From NCBI GenBank assembly GCA_001839685.1, contig MLAK01000167.1:29504-93503 (forward strand): 64,000 nucleotides of DNA, read 5' to 3'. Position 1 is the first letter of the stretch. The number at the start of each line of letters is the position of its first letter. Position numbers and translations under genes: made by a program. This DNA is from Tritrichomonas foetus (Eukaryota; Parabasalia; Tritrichomonadida; Tritrichomonadidae). Below the pieces are notes generated by a model. The model saw nothing but the letters and a program-made list of their open reading frames with translations. It was not told the DNA's origin and made no database searches. Shown piece after piece: positions 10,851-20,100 of this stretch.

Positions 10851-11765
10851 TTAACAATTTTGTTGAATGAACTGTAAATATTCATGTTTTGCTAAATCAA
10901 ATCTTTCGATAACATTTTCAATATTTTGTTCAAATTCATGAGGAATCTTTCGTGGCATCATTTCAATTTTTTCAAAAAATTGAGTGAGCGTGCCTGATGA
11001 AACCAGTTCACCACAGAAACTTGGACTATTTACTGGTGATGTATAACTAAACTCCATAGAAAATGAGTTTTTAGATGGTGAATAAGGAAGCTTCATAATA
11101 TCTGCTTCAGACTGTCTCCTTGGCGGTTTTGAAATCAATCTCGGAATGTAAATTGTGATGTCTGTGACTGTTTCACACGCAATCATGATTTTTCCAACAG
11201 GTGTAATCACTGGCCCAAACCTTTGCTTATCAATTGATGGATTTTCAGAAAAAACAGGAAACGAAATCGGATCTTTTGAAAAGTGAAAACATTCGGCAGT
11301 TATTCTTCGATTACATGCAGGAAAATTTGACAGAATTATTTCTAATGATTTTGTTGGTAATGCATTCAACATTGAATATATTGATCTTAGAACTCGTGAA
11401 AAATGACGATAAACATCATCTTTTGATTTTGGAATTTTATCACTTTCACGAATGGTTGCATGAATGAAAGTCCATCTTTCCAAAATTACTTCTGGATTTG
11501 TAAGTTTGACAAGGATTCTAAACCATCCAAAATTATGACTGGATATCAAAAATCTCCGAAGTGATTCTGACTTGGGTACATTAATAGTGAATAGTTTTTG
11601 ATCATCAGATGTTAAATCAGAAAGTTCGTTTGGACATCTGTTGACATAAATACATTCCATTGCCTTGCATAAAAATGCTTTTGTGATGTCCAAATACTTT
11701 CTTTGTTCACTTTCACTTAATGATAGATGAATACTTATCTGTGAAGAGCTAGACATATTTTGCAT
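10851..11765 (-). CDS. ATG13: ATG13-like autophagy protein (HORMA domain)
   Basis: 304 residues. The order of motifs matches the ATG13 HORMA domain: a first helix (about 15-40), the strand VILERWTFIHA (about residues 94-104), the helix YRHFSRVLRSIYSMLNALPT (about 121-140), and the late strand FGPVITPVGKIMIACE (about 183-198). The equivalents in animal and fungal ATG13 are the 'ER W', 'LLRSLYSLLRLLP' and 'F.PV.TP.G.L' blocks. ATG13 joins ATG1/ULK1 in the autophagy-initiation complex. The protein lacks a long disordered tail beyond ~90 residues, so it is compact. A second ATG (MSSSS) lies three codons downstream. I am fairly sure of the HORMA fold and less sure of the exact orthology. Confidence 0.72.
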   Translation of the reverse strand: MQNMSSSSQISIHLSLSESEQRKYLDITKAFLCKAMECIYVNRCPNELSDLTSDDQKLFTINVPKSESLRRFLISSHNFGWFRILVKLTNPEVILERWTFIHATIRESDKIPKSKDDVYRHFSRVLRSIYSMLNALPTKSLEIILSNFPACNRRITAECFHFSKDPISFPVFSENPSIDKQRFGPVITPVGKIMIACETVTDITIYIPRLISKPPRRQSEADIMKLPYSPSKNSFSMEFSYTSPVNSPSFCGELVSSGTLTQFFEKIEMMPRKIPHEFEQNIENVIERFDLAKHEYLQFIQQNC

Positions 11766-12575
11766 TTTTATTGAAAAGGCAAAATCCTGAAAAATTTTCT
11801 TTGATTGATAAACGTAAAATCAAATTTGTATTGAATTTCTGTTTATCGGTACTTTTTTCTATAAATTTTTTCAATGAATTTATTGGCATTTCAATAAATA
11901 TGTGGTCAATATTTGAAAAGACCAAATATTTATTCAAATTGTCCAAGATTAAACACTCAACTACGATGAATTTCTTGGAAGTTATTACTTGAGGGTCAAG
12001 ATGAAATGCATTAATACCCTTTAAATTTACATTCAACACAATATTGGAGATTTAATTTGAAATTTATTTCTTTTTTACATTGAATGTATTTCATTCATTA
12101 TAACTTATAAATTATAAAGAAAAAAGCATGTTCATTATATGTTTATGATTCCTACAATGATTCAATAATTTTTTATTGAATTCTCAAGAGAATCAACTTG
12201 TTCAGATTGATAACAATCAAACCAAATCACAAGAAAAGTTGTAAAATGATCATTTCATTAATTATTTCCATAATAATTAACAGTCCAATAGCAATTTTTT
12301 GGAAATCATAAGAAAAGTGGAAACTTATGTGGATTATTACGATATTACAACCAGAGTGATATTAAATGACACTTTTCTATTTGCAATATTGTTTTGTCAT
12401 TGATTTCCATTAGCTATGCATTTGTTTGACCATATATATGTTGTAAAAGTTTAATTGAAAAATCTCTTTCCCACAATTTTCTTGTTTTAAATTTATTCCC
12501 TCAAAAAGTCAATTATCTTCTCATTTCTTAGACATTTGATCTGAAAAGAAAATAACGAGAAAAATCATCACTTTG
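11766..12575. other. intergenic, divergent promoter region
   Basis: About 800 bp between the divergent ATG13-like gene and the 12576 gene. Small opposing frames at 11749-12039 and 11771-11992 overlap one another and show no domain; I regard them as chance. Confidence 0.55.
12568..12572 (+). promoter_or_regulatory. initiator-like element
   Basis: TCACT ending 3 bases before the ATG at 12576, matching the trichomonad initiator. It supports the choice of this start. Confidence 0.4.
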
Positions 12576-13658
12576 ATGTATATCGATAAATTTGGGTCAC
12601 AATCATCACCTATCCCTCAAAGCAAAATGGAAACCATCAATAAAAAAGATCCAATTCTTTTGCACCCAGACGAAAAATACCCGCCGATAATGAAACGAAA
12701 AATTATTTCCTATCCAATTCCTCATTATCGAGAGCACGAGCTCACAGAAGAGAAAGTCCGAGATGTTATGAAATCAAAGAGGGAATATCAAGAGCAACTC
12801 CAAGCAAAGGAAGCTCTCGAAGACATCGCCGAATTTGAAAAAAGAGTGTTTGGAAAAACATCCAAACCACCGCCGATTACAATAACGCCACCATCACAAG
12901 CCCAACTGATGCTACTGCGAGAGATTGAGCCACCTTCCCCGACAAAATTTTACGATATTTATAATTCGCCACCACAGAGTTGCCCAATTTCACCTCGGAC
13001 GAGGCACATTCAATCTGAATTGGCATCCCTTCCATTTTCTCAGAAAAACTCGCCAAGTGAAAGAAGTTTTTCTTCAAGTTCATCATTGAGTGAAACAAAA
13101 TTGTCAAAAACCGCTTCAAATTCACCTAAAAAGGTTAGGCCAGCAATTTGGACACTTTTGGATGAACCAATTCTTCCATCTTACCCAAATATAAAATACA
13201 AGCCAGAAAAACCTAAAACACAACCATTTATTCCAATTACAGTTCGTGACAATTCACGAGGAATCCCAAATGTCGTTCCTGGATTGGACGAACTCAATCG
13301 GAGAAAGATAGAAGAATATGAAAATCAAGTTAGACTGAAATATACAACTGATAACCAGATTAGAGAAAAGCAAATCCAAGAAAGAGTGCAAAAGAACCTT
13401 TCTAAAATGCGACAAAAACGAGAACAAACATCAAAATTGATTACCGAATCAGGCCAAGATTGGCCTCAAAAATTATTATCTAAAACTTACATGAAAAGAA
13501 TGAAGGCAGAAAAACCTCAACCTCCTTCGAAAGAAGACATTGAAGCAATGGAATTCTTGAGTCGAAGAGATGAAGAAATGAGGGTCGAAATGAAAGAAAG
13601 ACAAAGAAATCTTGAAAAAGAAAATTCTCAATTTCACTCCCAGACATTTCACTCATAA
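12576..13658 (+). CDS. basic, proline/serine-rich disordered protein, function unknown
   Basis: 360 residues from the first ATG; the next in-frame ATG is at 12627. The protein is rich in Pro, Ser, Lys and Glu. A central Ser run lies near residue 165. The C-terminal third (from ~235) is strongly charged and helical, with RQKREQ and RRDEEMR-type stretches. The middle holds the short hydrophobic motif RPAIWTLLDEPILPSYP. I see no known domain. Such proteins in trichomonads are often cytoskeletal or basal-body associated, but nothing here proves it. The stop codon sits in a TAAAA context, as expected for the UAAA polyadenylation signal of trichomonads. Confidence 0.78.
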   Translation: MYIDKFGSQSSPIPQSKMETINKKDPILLHPDEKYPPIMKRKIISYPIPHYREHELTEEKVRDVMKSKREYQEQLQAKEALEDIAEFEKRVFGKTSKPPPITITPPSQAQLMLLREIEPPSPTKFYDIYNSPPQSCPISPRTRHIQSELASLPFSQKNSPSERSFSSSSSLSETKLSKTASNSPKKVRPAIWTLLDEPILPSYPNIKYKPEKPKTQPFIPITVRDNSRGIPNVVPGLDELNRRKIEEYENQVRLKYTTDNQIREKQIQERVQKNLSKMRQKREQTSKLITESGQDWPQKLLSKTYMKRMKAEKPQPPSKEDIEAMEFLSRRDEEMRVEMKERQRNLEKENSQFHSQTFHS

Positions 13659-13918
13659 AATGCCTATGGCTTGAATTAATAGAAATCAACTATCACACTT
13701 TCGATTGATGGAAAGTACTTTACAGAAAACTGTTCTACAAATGTTCATTGAAAGTGTGGAAAAAGTAAGATGAATGAAGTGGAAGAAAGGTATAATGATA
13801 CTCATAGTAATTATTATAATAATATTTTTTAATAAGATAAATAATATGTATGTAATAAAAAGATATAACTCTTTTTAAACTTTAATTTATCACATAGGAC
13901 CGCAGTATTTTTATAATT

Positions 13919-16435
13919 TTATTTTGGATGTGTTGGCGGAGTTCTTAAAGATTTAATTTGATTTGCTTGTGTTTTTGGTGGAGGCTCATCATCATATGAT
14001 GAATAGTAGTAATATTCATATTCAGTGACTGGCTTGGTATTTGCTGTAGATGCAGTAGATGTTGTAGTTGAAGAAGTTGGATTTGTTGTTGCAGGAGTCG
14101 AAACAGTACTGTTGGTTTTAGTATTATTGCTAATTGTTTTAGTAGTTGTAGAAGAAGTTGTGTTGACTGTGCTGCTTGAATGACGAGTACTGCTTGCATT
14201 ATTAATATTGGTACTATTTTTGCTAATGTTATGATTATTATTGCTGCTTCTATGGCTTGTAGTAACGTTTGGACTGTTATGGCTTGAAGTATTATTTGTA
14301 GTTATGTTTGTAGCAGTTGTGCTGTTGTTACTGTTGTTTGAATTTCTACTTCTGTGTGTTCGAGTTTCTGTTTTAACAACATTAGCATTATTGCTAGAAG
14401 TATTGTTTGTGAATGTTTCTTTCTTTGGTGGTGGCGGAATTGGAAACTTCTTCTTTGTTGGCGAAGACTGTTGAGAAGATTGCTGAGACGAGTGACGTGA
14501 AGATATTTTCTCAGTAGTGTTGTTGTTATTGGAGATAGTGCCACGTGGACTTGATGAAATTCGCGGGCTGAGGCTTTGTGAGAAGTTGTTGTAGCTGTCA
14601 CTAGAATAAGATTCGATAGTATTTAATGGAAAAGACATATCAAAGCTTGATGATGAATTATAATCATATTCAGGTGATGCAAATGAGTAAAATCTCGGTG
14701 AAATATTGCTTGCATTGCTCTTCCTGTGAACTAGTGTTTCTGCCATATTTATTTTCGGCAGTTCTACTCTTAATCTTGAAGGAACTGTATTCTTTGAACC
14801 ATCATTATTACCACAAAGCAAACCTGGAAATGTTGTTTCATTTTTACAATCACCTTTATAATTTATATTATTGTTGTTCTTATCATTATTAGCTGAACTA
14901 TTATTATTCTTATTATTATGATTTAGATTATCATTGAGATTATTACTAGAAATGATATTTGAGTTTGTACTATTAGTCATGTTGTAATTGTTTAAGTTGT
15001 GATGCTTCTTTTTAGATTGGATTGGTTGTTGTTGAGTTGTAGTGAGGATTGATGAAGTGGGCAAATCTTGAGATTGTAAGTTTTGCTGTGATTCTGAGTG
15101 AGTAGCATGTTTTTCTGATGGTTTGAGCAAACTCCATCTCTGACTTCTTTCTTTAGGTGGCTCTTGAGCTTTGGCACCCTTCTTCTTCTGCCCGTTTTCT
15201 ATATTTAGTAATGAAAAGTTATGATCACTTCTTGATTTTCCATTCGCCAGAGAAATTTTGCCATCTCTTTCACTGATAATGCTTCTTGAATCAAAGCCTC
15301 TTCTACTTTCATTATCACTCACTCGAACACCTCTTTGTCTGGGTCTGAGCCTGATTGAAGGTGGAGTAACAGCGCGTTTGACTGGTTTCACTGATTGCCT
15401 TGTTCGAATATGTTCACTTGGTGTTGGATCATCATAAACTGGCAATCTATGCTTCTTTCCCTTTGATTTGGTACTAACTGCTGATTTGTTACCACTAGGT
15501 GATGTTTGAGAAATTGTCTGATTTATATTTTGAATGTTTTGATTGCTGGAATCATTTTGAGCATTCTTACGACGTCTTTGTGGTGAAGTTTTGGATTGTG
15601 GTGGTTCATTTGGTACTGATGTACTTCTCTTTTTAATATTTGATTCAGGAATGAGTTTTTTCAGAGTTTCTTGAGCGAGTGTAAATTGACTGACAATTTC
15701 GTCTCTTAAATTGTCATCACTAGATATTGAATGAAGAGATTTTATACTTCTTTCTACTGCTCTTAAAACATAATTAGAATCAGTTTTAGAAATGAAAAAC
15801 AATCTTTGGTTTTTTTGTAAAACCGTAAAAATGCGTTTTGTGTCATGTAAAAGGATTGTAAGATTGTCAATTATTTCTATGGACTCTGTTTGAAGCACTG
15901 ATTCGAATTTTTGATAAACATAATTATGTAAAGATTGATCTGGCTCAGGTTTCTTGGATTCAAGAAGGAGGGCTAGAATTTGTTCGTGAGATTGCCTGAT
16001 TGTTTGTAATGCGTTTGAAAGTTGTTCTTTAACAAAAGCTAAAACGCGAGGGGATTCATCAACATTTAAGGCAGAATCAAGTTTAACTGTAAACTCGTTC
16101 CAAATTGCCCAGAATGCGACAGTCATACGAGAAAGTGTTTGAACTCGGCTGTTTTCGGCAGAGACAAGTTGCTGCATGTTTTGAATATCATCATTTAAAT
16201 CATTTAATGTTTTTTTTGAAAGGTATAATGACGCGATATTTTCTGAGAGTCGTTTTATAATAGGCAATATTTTGTTTGTGGGTGCCCATTTTCGAGAGGA
16301 TGTAGATGATTCGAATTGGCCGGCTTTGGAGAGATTCGGCCGAGAAGAACTATGAACTCTGTGGTAGCCATTTTGGGCAGCAGAGTTTCTTTGGTGCAAA
16401 TTGTTCCCCGAAGAAACTCTGGTTCGAGATGACAT
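13919..16435 (-). CDS. low-complexity Asn/Ser/Thr-rich protein with helical N-terminal domain, unknown
   Basis: 838 residues. Residues about 45-265 form a mostly helical, Leu-rich region that looks like a folded domain, with no family I can name. From ~270 on the protein is disordered: basic and Ser/Pro-rich to ~500, then long Asn-rich and Ser/Thr/Asn-rich tracts built from AAT/AAC, TCA and ACT runs, and a short Tyr-rich patch near the C-terminus (YEYYYYSSYDD). The simple-sequence part generates long open frames in other frames that are not genes. The gene is divergent from the 17117 gene. Confidence 0.75.
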   Translation of the reverse strand: MSSRTRVSSGNNLHQRNSAAQNGYHRVHSSSRPNLSKAGQFESSTSSRKWAPTNKILPIIKRLSENIASLYLSKKTLNDLNDDIQNMQQLVSAENSRVQTLSRMTVAFWAIWNEFTVKLDSALNVDESPRVLAFVKEQLSNALQTIRQSHEQILALLLESKKPEPDQSLHNYVYQKFESVLQTESIEIIDNLTILLHDTKRIFTVLQKNQRLFFISKTDSNYVLRAVERSIKSLHSISSDDNLRDEIVSQFTLAQETLKKLIPESNIKKRSTSVPNEPPQSKTSPQRRRKNAQNDSSNQNIQNINQTISQTSPSGNKSAVSTKSKGKKHRLPVYDDPTPSEHIRTRQSVKPVKRAVTPPSIRLRPRQRGVRVSDNESRRGFDSRSIISERDGKISLANGKSRSDHNFSLLNIENGQKKKGAKAQEPPKERSQRWSLLKPSEKHATHSESQQNLQSQDLPTSSILTTTQQQPIQSKKKHHNLNNYNMTNSTNSNIISSNNLNDNLNHNNKNNNSSANNDKNNNNINYKGDCKNETTFPGLLCGNNDGSKNTVPSRLRVELPKINMAETLVHRKSNASNISPRFYSFASPEYDYNSSSSFDMSFPLNTIESYSSDSYNNFSQSLSPRISSSPRGTISNNNNTTEKISSRHSSQQSSQQSSPTKKKFPIPPPPKKETFTNNTSSNNANVVKTETRTHRSRNSNNSNNSTTATNITTNNTSSHNSPNVTTSHRSSNNNHNISKNSTNINNASSTRHSSSTVNTTSSTTTKTISNNTKTNSTVSTPATTNPTSSTTTSTASTANTKPVTEYEYYYYSSYDDEPPPKTQANQIKSLRTPPTHPK

Positions 16436-17116
16436 ATTTTTCTTTTTTGATGTTTTCCTTTTTCAATTTCTTTATTTTGGTTTTCTCAAACATAGTGAAA
16501 AAATATAATCGTTATTTCTTGTTAATAAAGCAATTAAATTCATAATTTTCTTCAAAATTAGATCGAAGCCATTTCTTTATAAAAAATAATTTGATTAAAC
16601 TAAAAGATTCAATTCGAAAAGCCCGAAATAATTCATTTTTCCATTTTGATAAGTTTTTTCTTCGATTAAAACTTGTGAAAATATTTGGCCATTAATTTAA
16701 AATTTTGTGAATTTCCCCCGTAAATTAGAAAATGGCCGATCATGTTTTGATTGCATAATGATCAGATCGCATACATACCTCAGCTCAAAAAACACAATTT
16801 TTGCGAACCACACCAGATATTCTAGACTCATACTTGAATGAAACATCAAATTCTGTTAATTCAAACATTATGTAATTGGATAACAATTTATATTAAAGCA
16901 TATTACTTAATTTTTCAATACATTTCGAAAAAACTCATGAATGCTAATTTATATCTTATAATTATAATATAATATAATAAAATACAAATTTATAAGTTTA
17001 AAGGTTAAAAAGTATGAAAATTAAATCTAATATTTTCCAAGATATATCGATATGAATAAAATTGAGAATATGGCCAAAAAATTTACCATAAATTTTCTTA
17101 TTTTTATCACTCACGC
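16436..17116. other. divergent intergenic region
   Basis: About 680 bp between two divergently transcribed genes; AT-rich with no credible gene. It must hold both promoters. Confidence 0.6.
17107..17111 (+). promoter_or_regulatory. initiator-like element of the UBR gene
   Basis: TCACT ending 5 bases before the ATG at 17117 matches the trichomonad initiator. Confidence 0.5.
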
Positions 17117-20100
17117 ATGGATTTACTGATTTTAGCAAGAGCGGGGAAAACACCTATCAGCGAAAATTCTAACATCGACATTAAATCTCTCGAGTCCATT
17201 CTCTACTACTTCGGCCAGCTTGATGTTGATAATATATCGAATGAAGATTTTCCAAATGTGATACAATATTGGTCAAATGTGGCATCGTCAATTCGATCAT
17301 TTTTTGCATTTGGTCGTGAATTTAATATTCGTTTAATTCAACATATTTTCTATTTATGCCGAACTGCAATTTTACTAACGAAAAAATCATTTGAACGAAA
17401 AGAAGATAATATTGATCCAATTCTTCATTTATCTGGTTTATCAAGCTCTATCAAAACTGTTGAAAGTTGCCCAATTTTTAATTTACATCAAACCGAACTT
17501 AATTCGAAAAGTTATTTTCACTTTGTGAATGTTTGTCACCACAAGTTTCACATGCAATTAGTTGCTACACAAATAATAGATTGGTCTCTCTTATTTGCAA
17601 TGGCTGAACTCGACTTCAATGAAGATACAATGTTGTTTGATGAATTATTAAGCAAAGTTGGATTTATAACAAATAAATCAGAAAATGAATTATTAGAAAT
17701 TGTTAACTTTACAACAATTGATAACCTTATTTCGTTAATTCAAAAGAATCATTTAAAGGCTGATAGCATTAATTATTTCATATCTAGGTTTTTATATGAG
17801 TCGCTTTTTTCTATTCCACTTCCACAACTTTATTCAAAAAATGATTTCTTTCAAAAAATTGCCAATGAAAACTTTTCATCTGATATTGAACAAATACTTT
17901 TAATTACATTTAGTTACTTCGATGGCGATAAAGTAGAATTCATACCTGAAAAATTTAATGATAAAGAAAATTTCTTTTGTCTTTTGTGTCTTAGACATTT
18001 GTTAGTGAAAGATGATTTTGACACTTTTTTATCCAAATTTTCTATTGAGATAAATCCATGGATATTTATATATTATGTGTATTATTTGAATACGACTGAT
18101 CCAACCTTTGTGTGTCGATTTTTGGATTATATTCATTGTAATATCTTGAATGTGAATTCTGACTCTAACAACGAAAATGAAAAAGTGATTAATTCGGAAT
18201 GGAAAAATTCTATTAAATTTTTGGAATCTTTTTCTGAAATTGCGATTCCCAAAAATGAGTTAATATCTCGATCATTAAATGGTGATATTAAAGCAGCATA
18301 TCAACTTTTAGCATTTCCAGAATTTAAATCACAACTTCAACATGATCAATCTTTACTTCATAAGTTTGCTTATTTATATTTTTCAGATAATTTCTCGAAT
18401 GATATGCTAAATGAAATATTTAATGATATATCATGTGAAATTTTAGCACCAGTTTTGTTTTTATTGAGAGAAAGGAAGAAATATCCATCAGAATCTGATT
18501 TAGAAAAGATTTTCCAGAATATTTGTTTATCATTTAAAGAAAAATTAACCAATATTACTCAAGATCATCCAATCTTTGAACATTGTATTGAAATTGGTTA
18601 TCGCCCTTCTTCAATTAATGTAACTAATCCAATATACATGCCTTTTACATACGATGATTTTATCAATGCAGATTCCAGTAATCCATTCAGTAATTTGAAT
18701 TTTATTTTGTATCAACTTCTTTTAATTATGTTAGATTTTAAATTCGTACCAAAATTAGACTCAATTATTTCCCTTTCCAGACATTATTACTTATCAACAG
18801 TGAATTATTGTTTAATTCAACAACTATTTTCACATTCATTTCCCGAAAAAGTCTTAGAATTCGTTCAAAATCACTTAGATTATATTTTCAACGATGCTAG
18901 CCCTGATCGAGTCGAAGCTATCAATACAATTACACCTTTATTAAAACAAAAAGAGTTTCTTCAATTATCAATAAAATACATTTTAAAGCTTCTTCATGAT
19001 GGTGATGTCATTGTGAAAGAGTTATTCATAAGTTTATTCACACCTTCTCTTTTAAATGAAATTGTAACCAATGTTTCTGAAGAACAGATTGGAGAAATGA
19101 TTTTAAGTCTTGTTAAATTTGATCAAATGAAATATGCAATTGATATTCTTAATCGAATTGGTAAAGACTCACCATTGATACCTGATGTTATCGTTAAAAT
19201 TTCCCTTTTCAGTCCCTATTCATCATCAACAATTCTTGAAAGCCTTAACAATAGTGCTTCTTATGCAAATTCTATTATTTCATTAATCAAAGATGTTCCT
19301 AAAACAGTTTCACAAGAATATTTACAGTTTATTTTGTCATTAACTTCATTAATAACACCAATTAACTACAGTTATGAAAAAATTATTAAAACAAAACATA
19401 TTCCAATCACTTGGGAAGAAGATTTTATTTCTCAATCTACTGAAATGTTGACTAAAACATTTATAAACATTTGGGAGTATCCAAAAAATATGGAAAATTA
19501 CAAATGCACATTTAATAATGATATAAATGATGTACAGCCTTGCTTTTATTGCTACACTTGTGGTATCGTTGATCGATTTTCTTTATGTTTAGGATGCGCA
19601 ATGACTTGTCATAGAGGACATGATCTTATCTATGTCCGTGATTGTAAATTTAAATGTGATTGTTATCGAATTCCTCATATGTGTATTCATAATGTTCATC
19701 AAGTATCTCTTCGAAGTGAAGAAGAATTGAATGTTCCAGATTTAGAAAATGCTATTCAGCAATTCCAAAGTATGCTTGAATCTAATTCTCAAATTAGTTT
19801 TGACCAGCATCATTTCTTTTCTACGATAATAACTGGAGAAAGACCACCTGAAATTCGTGTTGTTGGGCCATATAATGATCACAATGATAATGACAACAAT
19901 AATTTTGATCAAAGTAATCATGCTAATGGTGATGGTGAAGATGATGAAGGTGTCGATGATGATGATGATGATATTATTGTAGAAGATATTGATGAAGATC
20001 ATTATGAGGGACGAGCAGTCATTAATAATTATAATTTAGATTTCATTATTAACAGTATCATTAATTTAGAAGCACATAATAATTTAGAAGATATTGATAA

